Shown: one piece after another, positions 19,384 to 31,232 of the stretch
Position numbering within the stretch: position 1 is the first letter of the stretch
How the letters are laid out: each line of letters opens with the position of its first letter
Assembly: GCF_019175385.1 (NCBI RefSeq)
Contig: NC_083341.1
Location: 89,864,321-89,928,320, forward strand
Source: Lycium barbarum
Lineage: Eukaryota; Streptophyta; Magnoliopsida; Solanales; Solanaceae
Length of the DNA stretch: 64,000 nucleotides
Direction: 5' to 3'
Notes under the pieces: generated by a model
Told to the model about the DNA's origin: nothing
The model's database searches: none
The model's input: the letters and a program-made list of their open reading frames with translations, nothing else
Translations under genes and position numbers: made by a program

Positions 19384-22300
19384 TGTTATAGCCCGTACTT
19401 TGTGCGTCTGGATATTTCAAGGTCGTCGTGGAAAGTTAAGGGCGAGACCATTTTCAAAACTGATTATTGTATACAAGTCGATTATGAATATTATTTATGA
19501 ATATTGGTAGTATGGAGAGATTGAGAAAGGTTAAGGATAAGAAGAGAAATTCACAAAAAGGAGTCGTGGAAATAATGTGGAAGGCTAGGGGCGGAATGGG
19601 AATATTGAGGAAAGTCGAGGAGCAAATGGGAATTTTATAAAAGGAGTTCATGAAGGTTCCAAAAAGGGCATATTGGCCATGTGATGGAAATCTATGGACC
19701 AAAGTGTACATGGAAAGACAATGAGTCATCTTTTAATTCTTTAAGAAAAATTCAAGAAAAAGAGAAGAATTCTCTAGGAAATGAAGAAAGGAGCATGTGG
19801 CCATTTAATAAGTAATGGGGGCTATTTGTAAATTTTAAAAAGTTAGGGGCCAAAGCTTCTTAAGAAGACATTAGTAATCTTCTTTTAATTTTAAGAAAAA
19901 GCAAGAATTTTCTAGAGAGGAGCATGCGCCCCTCACATGCTTGGAGGTATATATATATATGAGTCTACCCTCCAATTCAAGACAAAGAAAACAAGAACAA
20001 ACAAAAAAAAAAGATGAAGAGAGTGAGATAAGGAGGGTTTCGGCCAAGGCTTAACAAAATTAGGCCATGGAAGTTGTGTTCCAAAAATTTATTTCTTCAT
20101 GCAATCCTACTAATTTGAAGGCCCTCTTTAACATGGTATAGTTGTTGAAACAAAAATCTTCCTCTTTCTTGCAAGATGACAACCTTGGCTAAGTTGAGGA
20201 ATTGAAGAGAAAAGGTAAGAATCCAATCTTCTTATATGTATTATGGATGGTTGTGCATGTTGTGATATGTAGAAGTGAATGGAACTCATGAAATATGCAT
20301 ATGCATGGTGTTGGCCGAATAGAGTAGTAGTGGTGTAGAAATGATAAATTAATTTTATTAAGTAATTTGATTGTTGTGTTGTGAATTCCATGATGTAAAA
20401 TGGATGAAAAACATGAAGTCATGGATGTTGTATAGTGGTCGTGTGCATGGTGTGTGAGGCCGTGTGTGTGTTGTTGCATGTAAGGATGATGAACCAATTT
20501 TATCTAGTATCTTGATTGTTGTTGTAGTGTATAGAAAAGATGGAAAAATTCATGGAAATATGTATGTAATGTTGTGGCCGAGAATGGTGATATTTTGTAA
20601 GCTATGGTGAATTGGTTTCATGTGATGTTCTAGTTGATGTCGTTGTGGATTTGATGAGGCGAAATGAGAATTAAATGGTTAGAAGTGAAGTTGTTATTGT
20701 TCTTGTGGAAATTGGAAAGTGTTGGACAAAGAAGCATGTTGATTGAATCATTTTGAAAGATACGTGAATTGAATATTAAAGTGTTGCTAGAATAATTGTT
20801 GGTATTGCTGATAGTTTGGCCGGGTTGAATTCCCGGATTGTTGTCGATTAAGAATTTGGCCGAGTTAGATTTTGGGGAATGGTGTATTTACAGGGGAATG
20901 CTGCCGAAATTTCGGCAGACAAAGTGTTACTTTATGAATCAACTTTTAAATGCTTTAACTAAGGTTTGGTAAATTTGACCTAATTGTAGATTTTGGCGAA
21001 TTTGGAACGTGAATTTGGAGAAGCGTAAGGAGCGGAAAAAGGTATGTAAGGCTTCACCATTCTTTCTATGGCATGTCTTAGATGTAATAAGTCGGATACG
21101 AGCCGTGGGGACAACTCCGTTCTCCGGAATCCGCACCCAAAGTTTTTCGTGTTTCGTTCATTAGAATTGAGCTAAAAATTGTGCAAAATGTTAGAAAGAC
21201 TTCCTAAATATCTAGAGCTCGCATAGAGAGGTCCCGACTACCCTAAAACCCTCCCAGGAGACGTCATGAAATGTAACGAACGTGAATTTGATATGCCTCC
21301 TCATTTGACCCGAGGTGGGCCCATGGATCCCGGATTTTATTTATTGTTCCGATTGACCTATTTTGAAATAGAACCTAAAGGAAACCTTTGATCCTTATAC
21401 CGCTTATCTAATGACAAGTAATGTAGCTATTCTAATGAGAATAATCCTACGACGATAATGATAATGACGATGTAAGGAAGAGAATATGTCTATGATGAGA
21501 ACGACGAGAACGATTGCATGCCTAAAAGTCTTAAGTGAAGGATTCAATATGAATACAAGAATAATGGACTAGTTCTTGAGTCCAACCCTATTCCTTTGTC
21601 ATGACTCTATTTTCTAAAGACTCTAAAGTACATGAAATAATGTTTTATAAGCTTTACGATCTTGTCCCATGTTTTCCCTTAATGCTATTTTTCATTGATA
21701 GTCTCGCCTCATGATATTAGTTCCTTCAAGGTGAGGCATAACGATCATGATTATTTCATAATGTAATCGGAGGCTACCGACCATACGTCACTCCGACGTG
21801 GACATGGTTTTCTTGGGCTCTCGAGCGTGTTGTATGCATGTTATAAGTATATGTATATGATAAAAGATCCAGAGCGCTATAGACGCTGATATATGTACAT
21901 GATACACGTCTATGTATACGATAAAAGAGCCAGAGCGCTATAGACGCTGATATATATACATGATGTATGTATATGTATACGGGGAAGATGGGAATGAGGC
22001 CAGAGCATTATATACGCATATCCACCTGATCAGTTGGCATTATATGACATGACATCGTCCCGGACGTGGGATGCCCGGACGCGGGATGTACATATTTATG
22101 GTTAAATGGATCGGCTGCCGACGCCTCGACAATATGACATGTTCTATTTTTATATATATGAGCAAGAAATGTTTTTTTAATGGAAAGCTAAGCATGCATG
22201 GTATCCGCCCTCAGCGGCCCTCATATGTACAGGTTACGCTTTTATCCTATGATATGTTCTATGTTTCCATGCAGTTATTGTTCATACGCATATTTCTTGC

Positions 22301-22758
22301 TAAGTTACTAATCTTGCCTTACATATTCAGTACATTACTCGTACTGACCCCTCTTCTTCGGGGGCTGCGTTCATGCCGCGCAGGTACACCCAAAGGATGC
22401 GAAGTTAGCATAGAAGATGTTCCGCCAGAGTCAGTAGGCTTCATTTGTCCTGGAGTGCTACCAAGTCAGAGTATATGTGCTATGACGCTATGTTCAAGGT
22501 TAGAGACTTTGCAGACAGAGTCGTGGGTATAGAGTGTCAGCTTGTAGACGGCTTCGCCTGTCGATATGTTATTATGTTTCATATCACGGGTCCCATATGA
22601 TGGTAGTCTTTACTTATGCAAAAAAATTGAGAGCTCACTATGTATTTTATTCTTAATTGATTCAAGAGTTTATATGTGTAATAAGAGTCAGCGGGTTCGC
22701 TCGGCTCCGGATATGGGGTCGAGTGCCCATCACACCCTAGTAAGGTCGGGGTGTGACA
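19384..22758 (+). mobile_element. Solo LTR of element O family
   Basis: An uninterrupted 3,375-bp LTR from TGTTATAGCCCG to GGGGTGTGACA, flanked by GAAAG at 19379-19383 and 22759-22763. No primer site or internal region follows. A solo LTR with an intact target duplication normally results from recombination between the two LTRs of one insertion. It gives the empty site for N1 (near 21704) and the shortest TA repeat (19948-19960). Confidence 0.92.
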
Positions 22759-22847
22759 GAAAGAAAGAGGGGAAATTTCATATAGCTTCCCGCGGATGGG
22801 CACGAAAGTCTACATACCATTCGGTGAACTAGGGTTTGATACCAACT
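22759..22847 (-). other. Leader piece with Met-tRNA-like primer site (element G)
   Basis: On the minus strand, directly after an LTR end GGGTCGTGACA (22848), the sequence reads AGTTGGTATCAAACCCTAG. TGGTATCAAACC is related to, but not the same as, the TGGTATCAGAGC site of the other elements. The O-family solo LTR is inserted 85 bp into this leader. Confidence 0.5.
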
Positions 22848-24516
22848 TGTCACGACCCAATTTAGAATAGCGCGGGCACCTACCATTCCCACCTCGGTAG
22901 GCATACCCTTAATCAAATAACACATTTTTCAAGTAAAGAACAATTTGACTTCTTTCAATATATAAGTAATTTACAGCAGAAATCAATAATCATACTAACT
23001 CAGTTTGGGGAAGTAATTACAAAAGATAAATAGTTACAATGACTCATTTCAATTCCCACGACCTAGTCTAGACTAGTACAAAAGTGACTAATGTAAATCC
23101 AGAATGCAATAATAACTCTATGACCCAACCTTCATCCTTGAATGAAGTGGGTGGAGGCCCTCAAGATAGGCACCGTGCATCTTCCGAACATGCCAACAAT
23201 TAATCACCTGAAACACTCTACACCCCAAAAGGGATATAACAAGAGTAGTATCAGCACAATCAACATGTACTGAGTAAGCATCATAGGCCGACAAAAGTTA
23301 GAGGCACATATCAGTAAAAGAGTTCGAAATTAGGCATGATAAGTAACTAGACCAACAACGTACATTATCTACCATTCATCATATCGTCAAGACCCTTAGA
23401 TTACTTAACTCTTATCGAACAGACACTAGGCAATTCCACACAAGTCTCGCAAGTCAAATATCATTACGCTATTCAATCTTAGTATAGAAGCCAACTCGCC
23501 ATTATGATAACCATTGTTCACCTAATTTTTATCGACCCTACCTATACAACTTGAACAAAGAACAACCAACAAGGATAATTCAAGATCATAGCCTATGGTG
23601 TAGCGACTAAGCCCAATAGTGTCAAGCCTCAATATATCTAACCTGAAACCTAACAACACAAGGAATTATCAGATCATCACAATATAAGTCATAATGCATG
23701 CAATGCAATAATGTATGAATGTAAATGCAATGCAAAAGCAAGTATTGATATCCCAGTAGTACAACCCATAGGGCACTCACAAAGTCCATGTACTCACTCA
23801 ATCCACGAGTCCGGGACAACTATCGGACATTGAACTCTCATATCACTCCACTCAATCCACGATTCCGGGACAACCATTGGATATCGAACTTCTCACATCA
23901 CTCCACTCAATCTTCGATTTCGGGGCAATCATCGGATATCAGACTTCTCATATCACTCTCAGCTCATCACAGGTTTTCCTCAAGTATCAACAATGTATCA
24001 ACAGTATATCATGAGAGATGAGAATGCGTGCAATGTATGAATAAACATTAATAGTCATATCAATATCACAAGTACCAAGCATGGGTACGCCAACCATATC
24101 ATGAAAGACTATACAAGTCATATAGAATACTATCTTCGTATCAACGTCAACAAGCGAGATACTACAATATCATGATCGAGATATAACATTAGTCTCCAAT
24201 ATCTACTATTACCACGCGGCATCAAGTCAACGATAATAGAACAATCAAGTCGCAACACAACATTACCATTCCTCTTTTACTACCTATCAACATTAATATA
24301 TGATAATTTCACCTTCTACTTACATGACGTGAACAATACCCAGTCTGGCATCAATTCATGGTTGTTGGTACGTTTTATCCGTTTCAATACCAATTAAGAT
24401 CCACTCTTCTAGCAGAGAACCCACTAGGCGCACATTACAGAAATTTCTCATCAAGGGACACAGAAAAGTAAGTACCAACAACTACTTCCAAGTCACACAA
24501 ACTCCACCACTATTCA
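22848..24516 (-). repeat. LTR fragment of element G
   Basis: It begins TGTCACGACCCAATTTAG and shows the general organisation of the other LTRs (a TGTACTGAGTAAGCAT segment at about 23266-23282). It is cut at 24516 by the F LTR. A tandem repeat of three 54-55-bp units lies at 23795-23960. No coding sequence was recognised. Confidence 0.6.
23795..23960. repeat. 54-55-bp tandem repeat, three units
   Basis: Units begin CACTCAATCCACGAG, CACTCAATCCACGAT and CACTCAATCTTCGAT at 23795, 23849 and 23904. Each contains TCGGACAT- or TCGGATATC-like text and ends CTCATATCAC. Other LTRs here have different tandem repeats at a comparable place. Confidence 0.8.
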
Positions 24517-26885
24517 TGTCACGACCTGGCTAGGGGCGTGACGGGTACCCGGGGCTAACCACCGAGCACAACTTATTCTACTACTCATCATACTCATTAA
24601 CTGTTCTTTTATCAATTTCATACTCAAATCATAGAAAAATCATTTTTCATTTGAGAACATAAATAATTTTATATACATAAGCCTTTCGGCTATCAAAATG
24701 ACAATATGTATATATACAGTAGTAACCTCGTGAGACCATAGAACCCACAACTGCGTATCTACGAGCCTCTACTAAAGTGCTAAACATAGGGATGGGACAG
24801 GACCCCGTCGTGCCCAAAATATATATGTGTACGCAAAAGAATAATCAAGGCACCTCCGAAACAATAGAGTGCTCTCAAATCAGCCACTAGCTCTTACGAA
24901 TCTGGATCAAGATCACCTCCTTGTCTACCTATGGGCATGAACACACCGTCCAAAGAAAACGGACGTCAGTACGAACATTGTAATAAGTATGAGAGGCATA
25001 AGTAATGAAAATACGTCACTGAGATAGAGGAAGCATCAATAAGGGGCAACTGTAGATGACTGTCACTTATAAAAGAAATAACACATGCTGGCTTACTCAT
25101 AATCATCATCATGTCATGTATGCATAAATGTATAAGCTGCCCGTCCATATAGGTATGGTGTAATAATCATTAGCCTGCGTCAAGGCCTCCCGCGTCCGGG
25201 GTACCATCTCATGCCGCCCACTAGTGGTGTCTGCCCATGTCATCTAGACATGGTGTATACATGTAGCTGCCCGCCGTAGCGGTGTCTGCCCGGCCATATA
25301 GGCGCGGTGTAATATCATCAACATATACTCATCATAATTCATGCATAATAACTCCAAGATAGCTATACTTTATCGGGGTGACATAAGGTCGTGAACCCCC
25401 GATTCCATTATGGACATTTATAAGTATTCTGCCTCACCTTGAAGGAAATAGTATATAAGGTGAGTGTATGCAATAAACGGCATCATTAAATTTATAGGAA
25501 CATCATATCATTAGGCTCGTAACATATCTCTTATCTCATATAGCTACTCATGAACATAGACATTTAGTTTTCCGGAATGTTGGAAATTCATGAAGAGGAA
25601 GGAAAAGTCTTGCTATAGGATTCATTCCATAGAAAGAAAGGACTAGCTTCAGATACCTTTTACGTTTAACAAATCTATCACTTGCTTGTTCTCCTTCGAT
25701 GCCCATGTTTCTGCCTTCAAGAGAAGTCGCATGAACATTACCTAATCGATTACTTAAACGTACCTTCTAAAGCTAAAGAAAATTGGGCAGCATTTCCTTT
25801 GTTTATACAACTTTTCCCATATTCTATATCAACTCCTAGACATTCATAACCATATTCCCAATATCACAAATAACAATCATCACTCATCTACATTACCCAC
25901 ATTTCGTAGTTTCACTCCAATTTCTCCATAATCACGATCATAGTTCATTATTGCATTTTTCTCACATATAATACTTATTCTATGTTCTAAATGTCATTCA
26001 CAACATACTTACAATTACAACATACCAATATTCATAATTCACCCCAAACTACTACTCAACAATGACACTATTCACACATTCATGACCCATTTTCTACATC
26101 CTTTTACAATCCAAGTGTTTCAAATTTTCAATACCTTAAATAACATGTAAATACAATAAAAATCACCTTACATAGTGTAGGAATAAGCCTTGAGTTGAAA
26201 TATTCCTCTTTCACCAAAACCCTAGTTCACTTCCCATGAAATTTTCTTGCCTTAGGTGAACCCTAGTGAGTTTCTTGCACTTAATTCAACTAATTCTTGG
26301 TGTTTACTACTTGATTTCCCTTGGATATATGTTGAAATTGTATGGAGAAGGTTCTAGAGGTTTGGAGAGAGATTTGGAGAATGAGTGGGAAAAAATGAAG
26401 ACTTGGGGTCTCTTTTTATAAAAATCAAAAGCTGCCCGATGAGGATTGTACGGTACGGTCAACGAAGCTTTGAGCAGATCGACGGAGCGTCGATCTGACC
26501 GTCGAAGTCGTGAAATTTCCAGTGAGCAGCCTTTCGTTTCCTTTCATTCTACTATGAGAAGGACGGTCCGTTGAACTGAACTACGGAGCGTCGATCTGCT
26601 TCGTCGAATGGTCTTTGTGCTAAATAAATTCTACGGCACAATAAATGAGGTGTCGACCCATCCGAAGGTACAAAGAACGACCGTCGAACCCCCCCCCCCC
26701 CCCCCCCTCCCATTTTGCAGAACTGTAGTGAAGTTTCATTTGACGAACTTTTCTCCCTAGCCTCAAATGTCTTTGGACTCTTAATTAGAATCATTAAGCA
26801 TCCCTTCTTACTTGTAGGGATATGTACACCTTAACTTACATTATTCCATTCACCGCTCAACAACCCAAAATTCTGAGGTGTAACA
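24517..26885 (-). repeat. F 3' LTR
   Basis: TGTCACGACCTGG at 24517 to GGTGTAACA at 26885 (TGTTACACCTCAG in sense). Stem pieces of the conserved hairpin are at 24947-24965 (CGTCC...GGACG). A GGTGT tandem segment lies at about 25195-25310. The TATA stretch is 26412-26423, with an array of GACGGTC / GGAGCGTCGATC words just upstream of it in sense (26440-26690). A run of about 19 C residues interrupts 26689-26707. Confidence 0.85.
26412..26690 (-). promoter_or_regulatory. F LTR promoter with palindromic word array
   Basis: In sense, the array of GGTACGGTCAACG, GGAGCGTCGATCTG and GACGGTCCGTTG words precedes TTTTTATAAAAAGAG by tens of bases. D (45068-45190, 61904-62045) and the 31233 LTR (32616-32960) have different word sets in the same place. 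A transcriptional role is inferred. Confidence 0.45.
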
Positions 26886-26949
26886 TTCTCCCCCCCCCCC
26901 CCCCTCCCCCTTTTTTTGGAACATTCGTCCTCGAATGTTAAGCTCTCGG
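26886..26949 (-). promoter_or_regulatory. F polypurine tract and pre-PPT hairpin
   Basis: The long C run with CCCCC/TTTTTTT on the plus strand (26886-26927) is the purine tract in sense. Next to it AACATTCG-TCCT-CGAATGTT (26930-26949) forms a perfect 8-bp stem. The homopolymer is unusually long and may vary between individuals or be a sequencing uncertainty. Confidence 0.75.
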
Positions 26950-27119
26950 GAATCCTACGAAAATTTTGCCAGAGTTTCCCTTGTAATATGGCACTACCAT
27001 CCTGTCACAACAACCCATAATAATGTTGCCTCATAGGGCTACAACACGATAGTAATATAAACTGGCCACACACGACCCAAAAGCATGGAAAGAAAGCATA
27101 CATACCTCATAGTGTTAGT

Positions 27120-28370
27120 GTTTCATTTTGAATCTTTTTAGGGGTTGGAATAAGTGTGGCTACATGGACTTCATACTCTCTTCTGCTTCCCAAGCCATTT
27201 CCTCTCGGTTGTCATTTCACCACAAGACTTTGACTGAAGATACTTCCTTATTTTGAAGTCTTCGTACTTGCATGTCTAAAATGGCAATGGGCACTTCTTC
27301 ATATGCTAGCTTTTATGTCACTTGAACATCATCTATTGGGACAATCCTCGTAGGATCCCCAACACACTTGCGGAGCATCGAGACATGAAAAACTGGGTGG
27401 ACTGATTCAAGCTCTGAATGTAAGTACAATTCGTAAGCTACTTGACCCACCTTGCGGATAATTTTATAGGGTCCAATGTATCGAGGACTTAACTTCTCTT
27501 TCTTGCCAAATCTCATCACCCCTTTCATTGGCGACACTTTTAAAAACACCTAATCATCAACCTGAAATTCCAGGTCTCGCCGACGGTTGTCCGCATAATA
27601 TTTTTGGCGACTTTGGGCTGTCAACAATCGATCTCGGATCACCTTGACTTTTTCTACCGCTTGCTGAATCAATTCAGGGCCTATTGGCTGTACTCCTCCA
27701 ATTTCAAACCACCCAATTGGTGATGTACACTTCCTTCCATATAAAGCTTCATACGGAGCCATTTGGATACTGGAATGACAGTTATTGTTGTATGCGAACT
27801 CAATCAGAGGTAGGTGATCATCCCAAATACCACCGAAATCTAGTACACATGCCCTTAGCATATCTTTCAAAGTCTGAATAGTACGCTCGGCTTGCCCATC
27901 AGTTTGTGGATGGAAGGCCGTGCTAAGCTTCACTTGAGTACCTAGACCTTCTTGAAATGATTTCCAGAACTTGGCTGTAAATTGTGCTCCTCTATCTGTG
28001 ATAATGGATATTGGAATGGCATGGAGTCGTACAATCTCCTTGAGGTACAACCTTGCATAGTCTTCAGCCGAGTATGTGGTTCTGACTTGAAGAAAATGAG
28101 CTGCTTTTGTTAATCTATTCACAATCACCCATATAAAATCATACTTGCCTTGAGAACGAGGTAACCCCACAATAAAATCCATGTTGATTACTTCCCACTT
28201 TTAAGTAGGGATTTCTATTGCTTGCAATAATCCTCCTGGTTTTTGATGTTCGGTTTTCACTTGCTGGCAATTTGGACACTGAGCTACAAATTCTGGTATG
28301 TCTCTTCATGCCGTCCCACCAATATATCCACTTGAGATCATGATACATCTTGGTTGCACCTGGGTGAGTA
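27120..28370 (-). pseudogene. pol: F integrase with chromodomain-like tail
   Basis: In sense: a broken H2C2 zinc finger (about 28350-28210; the QCPNCQQVK-type segment lies in another frame from what precedes it), the integrase core (28182-27550), the GPY-type C-terminal domain (KLSPRYIGPYKIIRKVGQV, 27549-27313), and a chromodomain-like tail with stops (to about 27130). The core has ITDRGAQFT and DGQAERTIQ, supplying the second Asp and the Glu of the DDE triad. The first catalytic position reads VNRLTKAAHF instead of the [10 protein letters not shown] seen at 37130, an Asp-to-Asn change. Frameshifts, stops and the lost Asp make it inactive. Confidence 0.85.
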
Positions 28371-28399
28371 GAATACCGAGAATAATGAGCTTCTTCTAG

Positions 28400-29560
28400 A
28401 ATTCTACGGCGTAGTTCTGCAACATCCGGAACACATAGCCTGCCTCGGTATCTGAGAATTTCATCCGTAGAAGTTTCAAATGGAGACTTCTCTTTTTCCA
28501 GAAATATGTCTCTAGATTAGCTCAGCTGAGGATCTTCATACTGACGCTCTTTCACTTCCATATTCTGGGACAAAACTGTGGGATCGTTAATACAAATCGC
28601 TGCACTACTCGAATCAATTACACGTACTCCAAGATTAGCTAGTTGGTGGATCTCATGAATCATCTCTTTCTTTTTTCGAGACTCTTCACATAGGCTACCC
28701 ATTGATCGGCGGCTAAGCACATCAGCTACAACATTTGCCTTTCTGGGGTGGTACAAGATGTTCACGTCATAATCTTTCAATAATTCTAACCACCGCCTCT
28801 GTCGCAGATTCAACTTCTTTTGTTTGAAGATGTACTGAAGACTCTTGTGATCTGTATAAATATCGACATGCACACCATACAAGTAATGTCTCCATATTTT
28901 TAATGCCTGAATAACTGCAGCTAATTCGAGATCATGAGTTAGGTAGTTCTTTTCATGTTTCTGCAGCTGTCTCGAAGCATAAGCAATAACTCTACCGTGC
29001 TGCATTAATACACATCCTAACCCAACGCCGGAAGCATCACAACATACCACATATCCATCTGACCCTTCTGGAAGTGTTAAGACTGGAGCTGAGGTTAATC
29101 TATCCTTCAACCCTTGGAGGCTGCGTTCAGAAGCATCATTCCATTGAAATTTAACTGACTTCCGGGTGAAATAGAGGAAAATCTCTCTAAGAACCTTCTG
29201 TAGTAACCTGCCAACCCCAGAAAACAACGGACTTCTATAGGCGTCGTAGCCCTTGGCCATGTCTTCACAGCTTCAATTTTCTGAGTGTCGACTCGAATAC
29301 CATTATCAGAAATAACATGGCCCAGAAATGTTACAGAATTCAGCCAAAACTCGCACTTTGAAAATTTTGCATACAATTCTCGAGTTCGAAGAATTCCAAG
29401 AACGATACGTAAATGATCTGCATGTTCTGATTATTTGTGAGAGTATACCAGAATATCATCAATGAATAAAATCATGAATAAATCCAAGAGAGACCTGAAT
29501 ACGTTGTTCATTAAATTCATGAACACTGCCGGAGCATTGGTTAACCCAAACGACATCACT
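28400..29560 (-). pseudogene. pol: F reverse transcriptase C-terminus and RNase H
   Basis: FIDDIL, the catalytic Asp pair of reverse transcriptase, is encoded near 29470 but sits between stops. The thumb/connection follows ([20 protein letters not shown], 29376-29200). A frameshift near 29190 leads into RNase H (29110-28520), with [27 protein letters not shown] and [11 protein letters not shown] carrying the acidic residues, ending in a connection to integrase. Lengths match the family, but at least one frameshift and several stops break the polyprotein. Confidence 0.85.
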
Positions 29561-30624
29561 CAGAATTCATAATGGCCATATCTCGTTCTGGAAGCTGTTT
29601 TAGGAATATCTTCTTCTCTAACTCTTACTTGATGATAACCCGACTTCAAGTCTATTTTAGAAAACCACTTGGCACCTTGTAGTTGATCAAACAAATCATC
29701 AATCCTTGGAAGAGGATATTTGTTCTTTATCGTTACCTTGTTCAACTGCCTATAATCGATGCACATTCGGAGGGAACCATCTTTCTTTATCACGAACAAG
29801 ACTGGTGCTCCCCACGGTGATGAACTGGGTCTAATAAACCCCTTCTCAAGCAAATCTTTCAACTGTGCCTTTAGCTCTTTCAATTCTACCGGAGCCATTC
29901 GGTAAGGAGGAATGGAAATAGGCTTGGTGTCCGGCAACACATCAATAGCGAAGTCAATTTCTCTTTCTTGAGGAAGGCCTGGAAGTTCATCTGGAAATAC
30001 ATCCGGAAATTCATTCACTATCGGAAAGGATTGGAAAGTTGGTGACTTTTCTTCGGTATCATAAACTCGAACTAGGTGATAAATATAGCCTTTAGCTATC
30101 ATCTTCCTTGCTTTAAAGTAGGAAATAAACCTACCTTTTGGAGAGGCTGAATTACCATTCCATTCAAGCACGGGCTCTCCCAGAAATTGAAATCGAACTA
30201 TTTTCTTCCGACAATCATCATTAGCATAACATGAAGCCAACCAATCCATGCCTATAATCACATCGAAATCTAACATTTCCAGCTCGATTAAATCAGCTTT
30301 GGTCTTGCGATCACATATCACAATTACACAATTTTTATAAACTTGTCTAGCTATCACGGGAACACCAACCAGAGTAGACACCTCAAAAGGTTTTATTGGC
30401 TCAGGTTTCACCCCAATACGACCAGCAATATACGGAGTAATATAAGATAGAGTTGAACCCGGATCTATCAATACATATACATCATGGGAAAATACGGATA
30501 ATGTACCTGTAACCACATCTGGGGAGGACTCAAGATCCTGTCTTCCGGCTAAAGTATACACACGGGGCTGAGTGGCACCTGAAGTAGATGCTCCCCCTCT
30601 GCCTCTACCTCGACTTGTTGACAT
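29560..30624 (-). pseudogene. pol: F protease and N-terminal reverse transcriptase
   Basis: A 354-residue open stretch. A basic Gly/Arg linker ([13 protein letters not shown]) is followed by the aspartic protease with active site [14 protein letters not shown] (about residues 50-64) and the flap/hydrophobic IIGMDWL segment. Then come the [14 protein letters not shown] linker and reverse transcriptase motifs ([64 protein letters not shown]). It ends with a stop after TRYGHYEF, before the catalytic FIDD. The ATG is probably not a natural start, because the family is read as a gag-pol polyprotein. The protein would be a fragment. Confidence 0.88.
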
Positions 30625-31232
30625 CTAGGGAGTCTGCCCTAACGGGCGCACTGAAGAGGAACCCGCTTCTTATCCTATGGGTTGAACCCCACCTCTACCA
30701 TACCTCGAGGGACAATCTTACACCAAGTGCCCAGTCTGTCCGCAAACATAGCAAGCGTCTGTACCCTGGCGACATAGCCCTGAAAGTAATTTACCGCACT
30801 GACTACATCGCGGTACTGGTGGTCTCCTCTGACTATGATCAGCCCCAAACTGAGAACCCGAAGCTCTCAAACTCTGACCCCATCCTGAAGGGAAGGAGCG
30901 ATCAAATCTCCTACCTGTAAATCGTAGAGGTGCACTAGTCACCGACTGGCCTGAGTGTCTAGAATGGGTCAGCCTTGATCCCCCTCTATAATCACTGCTT
31001 GCCCCCAGAGATCTGGCCCGCTTGCTTTTCCTTCTATCTATATCACGATCACCCCTTTATGGCTATTGATGTCCTTCAAAATTCTGGGCATGGGCTTGTA
31101 TTCGGGAAATATCCATCCCATGTTGTAAGGAAGCTGTCAAGCAATCCTTGAACAAATGTGTCCCTAAGCCACTCACAAAGAGATGCACTTTATCCCCCAT
31201 GTCGGCCACCATAGTCGGGGCATAAGTCGCCC
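30625..31232 (-). pseudogene. gag: F gag fragment with zinc knuckle
   Basis: In sense it starts within gag (MVADMGDKVHLFVSGLG-type and DISRIQAHAQNFEG segments, 31232-31080). It continues through an Arg/Ser-rich region to CSQCGK and a CCHC knuckle CYVCGQTGHLV that meets a stop at about 30718. The N-terminal half of gag, leader and primer site are missing. At 31232 gag is fused directly to LTR sequence. Confidence 0.82.

Noticed and set aside
12388..22532. Plus-strand frames of 132 and 153 residues in the O LTRs (12388-12786 and 22071-22532)
   Set aside because: They recur only because the LTRs are copies, overlap the hairpin region, and show no domain, codon pattern or repeat consistent with a protein.
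15286..22758. Reading 15286-17233 and 19384-22758 as the two LTRs of one element
   Set aside because: The segment between holds the duplicated target flank, another LTR fragment and no primer site, and the GAAAG duplication brackets 19384-22758 alone.
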